Of a stretch of 64,000 nucleotides of DNA, positions 40,202 through 48,986 are shown in pieces. The notes under the pieces were generated by a model that made no database searches, was not told the origin of the DNA, and was given only the letters and a program-made list of their open reading frames with translations. The position numbers and the translations under genes are program-made. The stretch is from contig JAOQAI010000004.1 in the NCBI GenBank assembly GCA_025963645.1, forward strand, positions 1-64,000, given 5' to 3'. This stretch comes from Flaviaestuariibacter sp. (GTDB lineage Bacteria; Bacteroidota; Bacteroidia; Chitinophagales; Chitinophagaceae). The number at the start of each line of letters is the position of its first letter. Positions within the stretch are counted from its first letter, which is position 1.

Positions 40202-41713
40202 ATGCAGGTAGAAGTAAGACATTTGATGCTGACGGATTATGAAGAATTGAAAGCCTCCATGATCGAGTCGTACAAAGGCTGGGACACGGTGTGGAAGGAG
40301 TCGCAGATTCAAAAACTGGTATCGCTATTCCCGGATGGACAGTTAGCCATCACCGTAGATGAGAAAGTAGTAGGCTGCTCGCTTTCCATCATTGTAGACT
40401 ATAAAAACTTTGGCGACGATCACACGTACCAGCAGGTAACGGGCAATTACAGCTTCACTACACACACACCCAAGGGTGATTTTTTATACGGCATTGATTC
40501 GTTCATCTCGCCCGAATACAGGGGCTTGCGCCTCGGCCGGAGGATGTATGATGCCCGCAAAGAGCTGTGCGAAAAACTTAACCTCAAAGGCATTGTGTTT
40601 GGTGGCCGCATTCCGGATTATCACAAGCATGCCGCGGAACTCTCGCCCAAAGAATACATACAAAAAGTAAAGAGCAAGGAGATACACGATCCTACGCTCA
40701 ACTTCCAGCTATCCAACGATTTTCATGTAAAGAAGATCCTAAAGAACTATATGCCGGGCGACCTGGAGTCGGCGGACAACGCGGTGCTGCTGCAATGGAA
40801 CAATATCTATTACACCGATCCGAAGAAGGCGCACTATGCCTCTAAATCAAGAGTGCGGCTGGGACTGGTACAGTGGCAGATGCGCAACTACCGGGGGCTG
40901 GAAGAATTGTTTAACCAGATGGAGTTTTTTGTGGATGCTACCAGCGGCTACAAGGCAGATTTTGCGCTGTTCCCGGAGTTCTTTAACGCGCCGCTGCTGA
41001 TGGAGTATAACCACCTGCCGGAACCGGAAGCGATCCGTGAATTAGCCAAGCACACCGAAGCGATCCGTAAAAAATTCAGCGAGTTCGCGGTGTCATATAA
41101 TATAAATATCATCACCGGCAGTATGCCACTGATACGGGAAAACGGAGAGCTGAATAATATCGGTTACCTTATTCGTCGCGACGGGTCGTATGAAGTATAT
41201 GAGAAGATCCATATCACACCGGACGAAGCAAAGTTCTGGGGACTGGTAGGCGGTAATAAAGTGGAAACCTTTGATACGGATTGTGGCAGGATCGGTGTGC
41301 TGGTTTGTTATGATGTGGAGTTTCCCGAGCTGGGTCGCATCTTGGCAGAACAAGGCATGCAGATCCTTTTTGTACCCTTTCTTACCGATACGCAGAATGC
41401 CTATAGCCGGGTGCGCAATTGCGCCATGGCGAGAGCTATTGAGAACGAATGTTTTGTAGCCATCGCGGGTAGTGTAGGCAACCTGCCAAAGGTGTCGAAT
41501 ATGGACATCCAGTTTGCGCAATCGGCTGTCTTTACACCCTGCGATTTCTCCTTTCCAACCAATGGCATTAAGGGAGAGTCAACCCCAAACACAGAGATGG
41601 TATTGGTAGTAGATGTGGACCTTGACCTGTTGAAAGAATTGAATTCGTTTGGCAGTGTACGCAATCTAAAAGACCGGCGCACCGACCTGTATCATGTAAG
41701 CTTGAAAAGGTAG
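40202..41713 (+). CDS. GNAT acetyltransferase fused to carbon-nitrogen hydrolase
   Basis: 503 residues in two parts. Residues 1-200 are a GNAT domain: LTDYEELKASMIESYKGWDTVW, then IDSFISPEYRGLRLGRRMYDARKELC, holding the acetyl-CoA loop. Residues 215-500 are a nitrilase-superfamily domain with the full triad: Glu259 in ALFPEFFNAP, Lys335 in YEKIHITPDE, Cys369 in VLVCYDVEFPE. This fused type is conserved in Bacteroidota and Proteobacteria; the hydrolase probably acts on a linear amide or omega-amide and the acetyltransferase on the related amine, but the reaction is not known. Cytoplasmic. No neighbours suggest a pathway. Confidence 0.92.
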   Translation: MQVEVRHLMLTDYEELKASMIESYKGWDTVWKESQIQKLVSLFPDGQLAITVDEKVVGCSLSIIVDYKNFGDDHTYQQVTGNYSFTTHTPKGDFLYGIDSFISPEYRGLRLGRRMYDARKELCEKLNLKGIVFGGRIPDYHKHAAELSPKEYIQKVKSKEIHDPTLNFQLSNDFHVKKILKNYMPGDLESADNAVLLQWNNIYYTDPKKAHYASKSRVRLGLVQWQMRNYRGLEELFNQMEFFVDATSGYKADFALFPEFFNAPLLMEYNHLPEPEAIRELAKHTEAIRKKFSEFAVSYNINIITGSMPLIRENGELNNIGYLIRRDGSYEVYEKIHITPDEAKFWGLVGGNKVETFDTDCGRIGVLVCYDVEFPELGRILAEQGMQILFVPFLTDTQNAYSRVRNCAMARAIENECFVAIAGSVGNLPKVSNMDIQFAQSAVFTPCDFSFPTNGIKGESTPNTEMVLVVDVDLDLLKELNSFGSVRNLKDRRTDLYHVSLKR

Positions 41714-41732
41714 GATAGGAGGCTATAGGGGT

Positions 41733-41921
41733 TCAGTCCCACACATCATCAAGGCGGTCATTGATCGCCTTTTCTTTTTGCTTTTCTAATTTCTGCTGGA
41801 AAAGAACGCAGCAGGCGGCAATAATGATCTTGTCTTCCGATACGGTTATCTTGGGCGTTTGCCGGTGTGTCTGGCAACGCTGCTTTTCCAGCTCGCGGGC
41901 TATTTCTCTCAGATCGAACAT
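41733..41921 (-). CDS. Small conserved-looking protein, unknown
   Basis: 62 residues starting MFDLREIARELEKQRCQTHRQ; the ATG at 41921 is preceded by about 590 bp without genes. The centre (PKITVSEDKIIIAACCVLFQ) looks like a strand and helix, followed by a basic coiled stretch (QQKLEKQKEKAINDRLDDVWD). Three cysteines. It is convergent with the GNAT-nitrilase gene. No domain recognised; the structured centre and normal composition make a real gene plausible. Confidence 0.45.
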   Translation of the reverse strand: MFDLREIARELEKQRCQTHRQTPKITVSEDKIIIAACCVLFQQKLEKQKEKAINDRLDDVWD

Positions 41922-42513
41922 ATCAGTTTGTACTTTTCTATTGCGCTTTCAAAGCTATCTCATTACATGGATTAATAACTACTCACAAAAGATAGTTATA
42001 TACCCTTAGAGGTTCATTAAGGGTTAAAAAACAACCCATCTTTTCAAAGCAGGATTATGGGGCATAGCTGCCCGATAAGGAGATAAACGGGATAATCGTC
42101 AAAGGGGTATTCAGGCTGAAATGCAATTAATTCAAGTATTTGAGCGGACGAGTCCATGACTTTCCCTGTATTTTAATTGGCTCGGTATTAGCAACTCTAC
42201 CATCGTGAAACAAACTGGCTGACTGCGATTCTTCATTTTAAACTAACCGACTTTTTCCGCATACCTCTATTAGACCTCCTTTTCTTTTAAAAACTTCATT
42301 CCATTTTAATGATCTGAAGATTTGCTTCGATAGCAAAGCCCTCTACTTGTTACTCAAAGGTGAGACCTAAGGGGCAGAATATACTAAATAGCTGCTGTTT
42401 TCAGCCATGCTACCAAATGATCCAAAAGGCGCATTTTATTGCGGCTGATACCGAAAGGTGTCACCAGGCCTTATGCATCATCATTCAATGTGTCAACTAT
42501 AGCAATTTAAATA
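41922..42513. other. Intergenic region of about 590 bp upstream of the ice-binding-type gene
   Basis: No open frame of note on either strand and no tRNA or rRNA. It must hold the divergent control region of the small minus-strand gene and the 42514 gene. A GC-balanced stretch at 42365-42475, including GCGGCTGATACCGAAAGGTG, could fold, but it matches no riboswitch that I know. Function unassigned. Confidence 0.4.
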
Positions 42514-44667
42514 ATGAAACCTAACATGGAACGTAAAAAAAACAAAAGCACGGATAGCCATCCGAAAAGCTTGTGGCAGCCAAAAAGAAGCCGCCTCTTA
42601 ACCGCCACTTGGCTGGTAGTCCTTATAAGTACTGTTTTCGTCTGGAGTTGTAAAAAAGATAACTACACCGGTGCCACCGAAGGTATCTGTCCCATTGTCG
42701 TTTCTACCGACCCTGCGAACGGCGCGACGAATGTAGCTACTATAAAGAAAGTGTCTGCCACCTTTAATGAAGTAATGGATCCTGCGACGCTTAACAGCAC
42801 TACGTTTACGCTGAAGCAAGGCACTACACCCATCGCCGGTACTATTACCTATACGGGTATGACTGCTACTTTCTCTCCAACAAATGCGTTGGCGGCTAAC
42901 ACAGTCTATACGGGAACCATCACAACCGGCGCAAAGGATCCTGCGGGCAATGCACTGGTAGCGGATTATGTTTGGAGCTTTAATACGGGCACCATCCCTA
43001 TTGTTGTTTCTACTGATCCAGCCAATGGTGCTACAAATGTGCCACTGGGAAAGATTATTACAGCCACATTTAGTACCGCAATGGACCCGGCTACCATCAA
43101 TGCCACTACATTTACTATTAAGCAAGGAACAAGCGTTGTGCCTGGCACTATCACGTATGCTGGTATGATCGCTACGTTTACGCCTGCTGCACCGTTGGCT
43201 CCCAATTCCGTTTTCACGGGTACGATCACTACCGGCGCAAAAGACCTGGCAGGAAATGCTATGGCGCTTAACTATACCTGGAGCTTTGCTACCGGGGCGC
43301 TTCCAACCGTTATTTCCACTGATCCTGCTAATGGTGCTACCAATGTAGCTATCAATAAGATCGTAACAGCTAAGTTCAGCACCGGCATGAACCCCGCTAC
43401 CATCAATGGCACTACGTTCACCCTGAAGCAAGGCACAACTGCGGTTGCTGGTACCGTTACCTACTCCGGTACGACCGCCACCTTTACGCCTGCAGCCAAC
43501 CTGTTATCTAATACGGTTTATACCGGAACGATCACCACCGGCGCTAAGGATACGGTAGGCAACGCTTTAGCTGCCGATTATGTTTGGAGCTTTACAACAG
43601 CGGTTGCAATTGATAATACAGCACCAACGGTTGTTTCTACCGATCCGATTAACAACGCTACCGGTGTTCCGGTCAATAAGATCATCACGGCTACTTTCAG
43701 CGAAGCGATGAATCCCGGGACTATTAATACAAATACCTTCCTGTTAAAGCAGGGTGCTATATCAATTCCGGGTACAGTTACCTATGCCGGAACAACGGCA
43801 AGCTTTACTCCTTCCTCGAATCTATCTGCAAACACTACTTATAACGCCACGATCACCACAGGTTCGCAAGACCTGGCAGGTAATGCATTGGCAAATAATT
43901 ATGTGTGGAGCTTTACCACTGCCGGCTCGCCCTCTCCTGTTTTAGGAACGGTTGCTTTGTTTGGTGTTTTCGGCGGAAGCGCAGGTATCACTAACCAGGG
44001 AACAAATACGGTTATCAATAATGGTAGCATTGGCACCACAGGCGTATCTACCATGGTCACTGGCTTTCATGATGGCACCACAGGTGATATTTATACGGAA
44101 ACGCCATTAAACATTGGCTTGGTAACAGGACGCATTCACACGGCGCCACCACCACCAGGATCAGCCGCTTCATTTGCGATCGCTACACAAGGATTGTCGG
44201 ATGCGAATGCCTTGTACCTTTCTATCTCTCCCGCATCGCGTCCCGGTGGATTAGATCCAGGTTCAGGTGAGTTGGGTGGATTGACGCTGGCTCCCGGTGT
44301 GTACAAATCTGCAGGTGGAACGTTCAAAGTCACCAATGGTAACCTCGTGCTGGATGCGCAAGGCAACCCCAACGCCGAGTGGATATTCCAGTCACCAACC
44401 AGTCTTACAGTAGGTATAGCCGGTCCGGCTGGAGCCAGAAGCGTAACCCTTATCAATGGCGGGCAAGCGAAGAATGTTTACTGGTATGTAGGTAGCGCAG
44501 CTACTATTAATGGTGCAGGTGGCGGCATAATGTCCGGAACCATCGTTTCTTCAGCTGGCATGACCTTCTCTACAGCGGGCAACGCAGTGCAGACTGTATT
44601 GAACGGACGTGCGATCTCTCTTAACGCTTCTGTGACATTGGTAAATACAACGATCAACGTACAATAA
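42514..44667 (+). CDS. Ice-binding-like (DUF3494) lipoprotein with four Ig-like repeats
   Basis: 717 residues. A lipoprotein signal (LLTATWLVVLISTVFVWSC, Cys46) is followed by four Big_5-type Ig-like repeats of about 100 residues at roughly 57-156, 158-258, 260-361 and 369-470. Each opens with VVSTDPANGATNV-like sequence and closes with DPAGNAL...YVWSF. The C-terminal domain (about 478-717) is DUF3494, the beta-solenoid of ice-binding proteins: ALFGVFGGSAGITNQGTNTV, then LAPGVYKSAGG, WIFQSPTSLTVG and GQAKNVYWYVGSAATI. Such proteins bind ice or act as surface adhesins; repeats extend the solenoid from the cell. A terminator follows and two OmpA genes are next, so an envelope role is likely. 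Ice binding itself is inferred. Confidence 0.88.
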   Translation: MKPNMERKKNKSTDSHPKSLWQPKRSRLLTATWLVVLISTVFVWSCKKDNYTGATEGICPIVVSTDPANGATNVATIKKVSATFNEVMDPATLNSTTFTLKQGTTPIAGTITYTGMTATFSPTNALAANTVYTGTITTGAKDPAGNALVADYVWSFNTGTIPIVVSTDPANGATNVPLGKIITATFSTAMDPATINATTFTIKQGTSVVPGTITYAGMIATFTPAAPLAPNSVFTGTITTGAKDLAGNAMALNYTWSFATGALPTVISTDPANGATNVAINKIVTAKFSTGMNPATINGTTFTLKQGTTAVAGTVTYSGTTATFTPAANLLSNTVYTGTITTGAKDTVGNALAADYVWSFTTAVAIDNTAPTVVSTDPINNATGVPVNKIITATFSEAMNPGTINTNTFLLKQGAISIPGTVTYAGTTASFTPSSNLSANTTYNATITTGSQDLAGNALANNYVWSFTTAGSPSPVLGTVALFGVFGGSAGITNQGTNTVINNGSIGTTGVSTMVTGFHDGTTGDIYTETPLNIGLVTGRIHTAPPPPGSAASFAIATQGLSDANALYLSISPASRPGGLDPGSGELGGLTLAPGVYKSAGGTFKVTNGNLVLDAQGNPNAEWIFQSPTSLTVGIAGPAGARSVTLINGGQAKNVYWYVGSAATINGAGGGIMSGTIVSSAGMTFSTAGNAVQTVLNGRAISLNASVTLVNTTINVQ
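42690..43932 (+). repeat. Four tandem Ig-domain-coding repeats
   Basis: Units of about 300 bp start near 42690, 42993, 43299 and 43618. Each begins with GTTTCTACCGATCC-like DNA and holds a GGCACTAC(A/T)... ACC central block; the protein repeats are clearer than the DNA. Internal homology makes copy number prone to change by recombination or misassembly. Confidence 0.7.
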
Positions 44668-44676
44668 ATAGTTTAC

Positions 44677-44706
44677 AGGTTCCACTTCAGGGTGGAACCT
44701 GTTTCT
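44677..44706 (+). terminator. Intrinsic terminator after the ice-binding-type gene
   Basis: CAGGTTCCAC pairs with GTGGAACCTG around TTCAGG and runs into TTTCTT, about 10 bp after the stop at 44667. Confidence 0.8.
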
Positions 44707-44734
44707 TACAAACTCAATTTTAAAAGAACACTTT

Positions 44735-46726
44735 ATGTCTTATACAAGTACTACTAAAAATATTTTTCCAGGACTGTTAGCAGGATTGCTGATGACCGGT
44801 GCAGTAGCTACGGCACAAACACCGCAGCCCGCGCAAACGGCAGCACGGGTGCAACCGGTTTGGTGGTTTGGCCAATCGGCAGCCGCTAATTTTAATAACT
44901 TCCGCGGAACCACGCAGGTGCTGAATGGGTCTGTAAAAGCACCGACTGCTTTCCATGAAGGTAATGGCGTCAAGCCCTACTTCTCCCTGCTAACTGAATA
45001 CCGTCCTAACAAGGTGTGGGGTGGTATGCTGAATCTTGCTTTTGACAACCGTGGCGGTAAATTTGATGGCGTGATGGCGCCCTGCAATTGCCCGGCTGAT
45101 CTTTCTACCAACCTTAGCTATATTGCTATCGAGCCAAGTGTGCGGGTAGCGCCTTTTGCTTCGGCATTTTACCTGTTTGCAGGACCAACTTTAGGAGTGA
45201 ACCTTTCCCGTTCCTTCACGTATAACCAGGAGAAACAACCGGAAAGAAGAGGGGACTGGAGTGAATTGCGCAAGACGGTTTTAGGCGCACAAGCCGGTGC
45301 AGGAATTGATATTCCCTTATCTAAGGCATCCAGCCTAACACAAGCAACGCTATCACCTTTTGCTTCCTTTCAAACAGACTTAGGGCAATCGCCACGTAAA
45401 ATAGAATCCTGGTCGTTATACACTATCAGGGCCGGTGTGGCGCTTAAGTTCGGTACAAGCCGTAAATCAACGCCAGTAACCGCTTTAACAGAAACGAGTG
45501 CTTCTCCAACACTGCCAAATAAAGACGTTGCCTTTTCGGTAAGGGCTCCGAAAGTGCTCCCGCTAAACCGCAAGGTGAAGGAAACATTTCCGCTGCGCAA
45601 TTCCGTTTTCTTTGATAAAGGTTCTTCCGTGATACCTGCGCGATATGTGCAATTGAGCAGCGGCCAGGCGGCCCGCTTTAAGGAAGAACAACTACAGGAA
45701 AGCCAGCCGCAAAATTTAAGTACCGGCCGTTCCGCAAGGCAGCTGGCGGTATATCATAATATCCTGAACATCCTGGGGGATCGCCTGCGGTCAAACCCGC
45801 AAAGCACGATCGCTTTAAGCGGCGCGTCGGATAATAACCCGGCAGAAGGAAAACAAATGGCGGAGGCGGTGCGTCAATACCTGGTAAGCATGTATGGCAT
45901 TGATGGTGCGAGGATCACAACCGAAGGAAGAAGCAAACCTGCCATTCCATCCGAGCAGCCTGGCGCTACAAAAGAATTGGATTTATTAAAAGAAGGCGAT
46001 CGCCGCGTGGATATAGTTAGCACTTCTCCTGAACTGTTATTGCAGGTAGGCGGCGTTGCCTCGCCTTTCCTACGTCCGGTGCAAATAGTGGCCTTGCAGG
46101 CAGATCCCCTGGATAGCCATGTGATCTTTACCACGCTGGGCGCTACAGAAACTTTAAAATCATGGGCAGTTGCTATAACAGACGAGCAAGGTATGGTGCA
46201 GAACTATGGACCATACATAAAAGACCAGGCATCCGTTTCAGGTAAAACCATCCTTGGAAACAGTACCCAAGGCAATTATAAGATACTGATGACAGGGCAA
46301 ACAAAAGACGGATATACTATAAAAAAGGAAAGCTCAGTGAGCTTGTCTAAAATGGAAACGCCGCAGCAGGAAGGCTTGCGCTATAGTATCCTGTTTGACT
46401 TTGATAAATCAAAATCAATTGATTCCTACGAGAAGTTCCTCGCTGACATCGTAACGCCACTGATCGCTGATAATAGTACGGTCATCATTCATGGTCATAC
46501 CGATATTATCGGCGAAGAGGCGTATAACAACACCTTATCCGGCGAAAGAGCAAAAGGTGCACAGCAATTGTTGCAGCGTGCTTTGAATAGTACGGGTAAA
46601 AAGGGCGTTCGCTTTGAAACCTATGGTTTTGGCGAAGATGCGGGGATGGCTCCATTTGAGAACAATTACCCGGAAGAGCGCTTTTATAACCGAACGGTGA
46701 TCATTGATATAGTTCCTAATAAATAG
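44735..46726 (+). CDS. OmpA-family protein with N-terminal barrel and two OmpA-like domains
   Basis: 663 residues. A signal segment (FPGLLAGLLMTGAVATA, cleaved before QTPQ) precedes an N-terminal barrel-like region (about 40-235; GGMLNLAFDNRGGKFDG, SAFYLFAGPTLGVNLSRSF, LYTIRAGVALKFG). A first OmpA-like domain is at about 285-430 (NSVFFDKGSSVIPARYVQL, then RLRSNPQSTIALSGASDNNPAEG) and a second, more typical one at about 545-663 (LRYSILFDFDKSKSIDSYEKF, then VIIHGHTDIIGEEAYNNTLSGERAKG and FYNRTVII). Such domains bind peptidoglycan and tie it to the outer membrane. The tandem domains are unusual for the family. It lies between the ice-binding-type gene and another OmpA gene. Confidence 0.88.
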   Translation: MSYTSTTKNIFPGLLAGLLMTGAVATAQTPQPAQTAARVQPVWWFGQSAAANFNNFRGTTQVLNGSVKAPTAFHEGNGVKPYFSLLTEYRPNKVWGGMLNLAFDNRGGKFDGVMAPCNCPADLSTNLSYIAIEPSVRVAPFASAFYLFAGPTLGVNLSRSFTYNQEKQPERRGDWSELRKTVLGAQAGAGIDIPLSKASSLTQATLSPFASFQTDLGQSPRKIESWSLYTIRAGVALKFGTSRKSTPVTALTETSASPTLPNKDVAFSVRAPKVLPLNRKVKETFPLRNSVFFDKGSSVIPARYVQLSSGQAARFKEEQLQESQPQNLSTGRSARQLAVYHNILNILGDRLRSNPQSTIALSGASDNNPAEGKQMAEAVRQYLVSMYGIDGARITTEGRSKPAIPSEQPGATKELDLLKEGDRRVDIVSTSPELLLQVGGVASPFLRPVQIVALQADPLDSHVIFTTLGATETLKSWAVAITDEQGMVQNYGPYIKDQASVSGKTILGNSTQGNYKILMTGQTKDGYTIKKESSVSLSKMETPQQEGLRYSILFDFDKSKSIDSYEKFLADIVTPLIADNSTVIIHGHTDIIGEEAYNNTLSGERAKGAQQLLQRALNSTGKKGVRFETYGFGEDAGMAPFENNYPEERFYNRTVIIDIVPNK

Positions 46727-46740
46727 AAAATGGCATTTTC

Positions 46741-46778
46741 CTCAAAAGACCATGTGCAGGCCGGCATGGTCTTTTGAG
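46741..46778. terminator. Perfect hairpin between two OmpA genes
   Basis: CTCAAAAGACCATG and CATGGTCTTTTGAG are exactly complementary over 14 bp with a 10-base GC-rich loop. There is no T tract after it, so it could be a protein-binding site or a structure that sets mRNA stability rather than an intrinsic terminator. Confidence 0.5.
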
Positions 46779-46805
46779 GGTTAGGGAATCAAAAAGCAAA
46801 TAATT

Positions 46806-47513
46806 ATGGCAACGACAAGTTTAGAAACAGCATTAGGAATCAAAAGAACAATCGGCAAAGTTTCGATTGTGATAGCCCTGTTCGCTACCAGTTTAGTGGG
46901 ATGTAAAACAATGAGCAACACCCAAAAGGGTGGTGTGATCGGTGGTGCAGCCGGTGGTGCCGTAGGCGCCGTTATAGGCCGGGCAATAGGCAATACGGCT
47001 GTGGGCGCCATTATTGGTGCAGCCGTGGGCGGTACAGCCGGTGTGTTAATTGGCCGGAAAATGGACAAGCAGGCCGAAGAGATGGCTAAAGAAATGAAAG
47101 ATGCCGAGATCAGGCGGGAAGGCGAAGGCATTGTGGTGAACTTTAAAGAGAAGGTGCTGTTTGGCTACGACCGTTACGACCTGAACGCCAATGCTCAGGC
47201 TAACCTGAACCAGCTAAGGGGTTACCTGTTGAAATATCCGGAAACGAATATTACCGTGATCGGTCATACCGACAGCAAAGGGTCAGATACATACAATCAA
47301 ACCCTTTCGGAGAACCGTGCGAACGCAGCGGTGAATTACCTGCGGCAGAATGGCATTGCGGCAACCCGCTTAACGGCTATTGGCAAAGGCGAAGCAGACC
47401 CGATCGCAACGAATGACACGGAAGAAGGTGCCAGCTCCAACCGCCGTGTAGAGTTTGTGATCACCGCAAATGAGAAGATGAAAGCAGACGCGAAAGCGGA
47501 AGCAGGTCAATAA
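46806..47513 (+). CDS. OmpA-family lipoprotein with glycine-zipper segment
   Basis: 235 residues. The ATG at 46806 opens a hydrophobic region with Cys38 in VIALFATSLVGCKTM, a plausible lipobox, though the preceding basic stretch is long. Residues about 44-82 form a glycine zipper (GGVIGGAAGGAVGAVIGRAIG, then AIIGAAVGGTAGVLIG). The C-terminal OmpA domain (about 110-225) has VLFGYDRYDLNANAQANLNQL, then ITVIGHTDSKGSDTYNQTLSENRA and the end ASSNRRVEFVI. Glycine-zipper plus OmpA proteins of the Pal/YiaD type bridge the outer membrane and peptidoglycan and are often stress-linked. The start is close to a hairpin, which may set its expression. Confidence 0.9.
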   Translation: MATTSLETALGIKRTIGKVSIVIALFATSLVGCKTMSNTQKGGVIGGAAGGAVGAVIGRAIGNTAVGAIIGAAVGGTAGVLIGRKMDKQAEEMAKEMKDAEIRREGEGIVVNFKEKVLFGYDRYDLNANAQANLNQLRGYLLKYPETNITVIGHTDSKGSDTYNQTLSENRANAAVNYLRQNGIAATRLTAIGKGEADPIATNDTEEGASSNRRVEFVITANEKMKADAKAEAGQ

Positions 47514-47523
47514 AAACAAGATG

Positions 47524-47561
47524 CTACCGGCAAATTACTATTAAACTTGCCGGTAGTTTTC
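47524..47561 (+). terminator. Intrinsic terminator after the OmpA lipoprotein gene
   Basis: CTACCGGCAA and TTGCCGGTAG pair around a 14-base AT-rich loop and run into TTTTCTT, a few bases after the stop at 47513. Confidence 0.8.
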
Positions 47562-47580
47562 TTACTCCTAAATCCCTCCT

Positions 47581-48222
47581 ATGAAAATTTTATTATTATT
47601 CGTTAGTTTGTTTGTTACCGGGGTGTCTTTTGGCCAAGCAAAGGAAGGAAGTGTGGAATATAACAAGAAACAACAACCGGCCGCTGTTATTGAACTGGGT
47701 GCATCGGAAGATGTAGTTAGCCGCCTGCTTGGGGAGCATTTAGCTAAGAAGGGCAAGAAAAAGGCTGCGGAGGTAAAGGGATTTGCAGTGTATAGAAACA
47801 CCGGTATCTTGTCAAATGACAGCACTCATGCGGATCTCTTTTTTTATACCGAACGCAAAAGTCGTAGAGAGAAGGAGATCACACTGCTTTCGTTGCTATT
47901 GACCACACAGCAGGATGGTAGCGCTGCCGGCAACAAAGTGCGTTTTCTTTCAATGGAGGAAGCGAAGATTTATCTTGATGAACTAATGCCCGCTGTGGAT
48001 GCCTACAATCTCGAACTCGAGATCAAAACACAAACAGAGGCAGTTGCAAAAGCAGAGTCTAAATACAAAAGCCTGCTAAGCGATGGCGAAGACCTGGAAA
48101 GAAAGCGGGTGGGTATTGAAAAAAAGATTGCTGAGAATAAGCAGGAGCAACAATTGCAAACAGGCGTGATAGAAGTGCAGAAGCAGAAGCTTGCTGAAGC
48201 ACTTAATAAACGGAAATCTTAG
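47581..48222 (+). CDS. Secreted protein with coiled-coil C-terminus
   Basis: 213 residues. The signal MKILLLFVSLFVTGVSFG is followed by QAKEGSVEYNKK. The N-terminal half is alpha/beta (VIELGASEDVVSRLLGEHLAKKGKK, GFAVYRNTGIL, HADLFFYTERKSR). The C-terminal half (about 135-213) is a continuous charged helix (LELEIKTQTEAVAKAESKYKSLL, EQQLQTGVIEVQKQKLAEALN) with a coiled-coil heptad pattern. Located after the OmpA pair on the same strand but behind a terminator. No family recognised; a periplasmic structural or chaperone-like role is possible but unproven. Confidence 0.6.
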   Translation: MKILLLFVSLFVTGVSFGQAKEGSVEYNKKQQPAAVIELGASEDVVSRLLGEHLAKKGKKKAAEVKGFAVYRNTGILSNDSTHADLFFYTERKSRREKEITLLSLLLTTQQDGSAAGNKVRFLSMEEAKIYLDELMPAVDAYNLELEIKTQTEAVAKAESKYKSLLSDGEDLERKRVGIEKKIAENKQEQQLQTGVIEVQKQKLAEALNKRKS

Positions 48223-48321
48223 ACTTTAATCTATGTATATCACCACAACGCCATCAGCAATGATGGCTTTGTGCATAATGTATAATTCTTTCATGCTTAG
48301 TTAAGCTTTCAAAAGAAGAGC

Positions 48322-48351
48322 TTGTTCAGCCGTAAGCATCTATTAATTTTG
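48322..48351 (+). promoter_or_regulatory. Bacteroidota-type promoter of the PAS gene
   Basis: TTG at 48322-48324, 19 bases of spacer, then TAATTTTG at 48344-48351, an exact match to TAnnTTTG. The predicted start lies about 13 bases before the ATG at 48371. Confidence 0.55.
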
Positions 48352-48370
48352 CACTTCAAATTTGCCCTAG

Positions 48371-48757
48371 ATGGATAAGATAGAAAAGTTGGCACACTTG
48401 CACCGCCGCATGATAGAAGAGGTGCAGGATTATGCTATTATTTTAATGGACCTGGACGGCACTATTCTTTCCTGGAACAAAGGTGTGGAGCGCATCAAGG
48501 GCTATAAGGCCGATGAGATCATCGGCCAGAACTTCAATATATTTTACATGCCCCGCGACAGAAACGAGCGGCTTCCAGAACGCCTTATAGAATTGGCGGT
48601 GAAAGAAGGCCGTGCCAAGCATATAGGAAGGCGTGTTCGTAAAGATGGAACTACTTTCTGGGGCAGCATACTAATTACCGCCTTGCATGATGAAGCTGGC
48701 GAAGTGGTAGGATTTACCAAGCTTACCCGTGAATTACGCGATAACGAAATTGATTAA
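48371..48757 (+). CDS. Single-PAS-domain protein
   Basis: 128 residues with one PAS domain and no output module: MIEEVQDYAIILMDLDGTILSWNKGVERIKGY (strand, helices), DEIIGQNFNIFYMPRDRN, then GRRVRKDGTTFWGSILITALHDEAGEVVGFTKLTREL, the PAC portion. It has no signal or membrane segment. Stand-alone PAS proteins may bind a small ligand or cofactor and work with kinases elsewhere; the closest two-component genes here are 7 kb away. The Trp in LSWNKG and the FW in TTFWG are typical pocket positions. It is monocistronic behind a good promoter match. Confidence 0.88.
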   Translation: MDKIEKLAHLHRRMIEEVQDYAIILMDLDGTILSWNKGVERIKGYKADEIIGQNFNIFYMPRDRNERLPERLIELAVKEGRAKHIGRRVRKDGTTFWGSILITALHDEAGEVVGFTKLTRELRDNEID

Positions 48758-48986
48758 TTGCTATAAGTTCTCTAAGTTTTATTCTTGTATGCGATGCTTT
48801 TTAACTAGCAGTCAGTTGCATAAAGTATTCCGGTAACGCATTTTCTCATGTGTCTTGTTGTGTTCTGCTGGCACGTTTTTTACTATAATCTTCTCACGTT
48901 ACTTTGGCTTTTACCTGAGCTAAAGCGGCTATAGCTCTGCATTACATAAGAACACAACTATTGAAACTCATTAAAACTGGAGACCA

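Noticed and set aside
42365-42475. Possible riboswitch in the long leader
   Set aside because: The foldable stretch matches no consensus that I know, and the downstream gene is not one usually controlled by metabolite riboswitches. Kept only as an unexplained leader.
42690-43932. Tandem array considered as CRISPR or satellite
   Set aside because: Repeats are about 300 bp, diverged and encode Ig-like domains in frame; no spacers.
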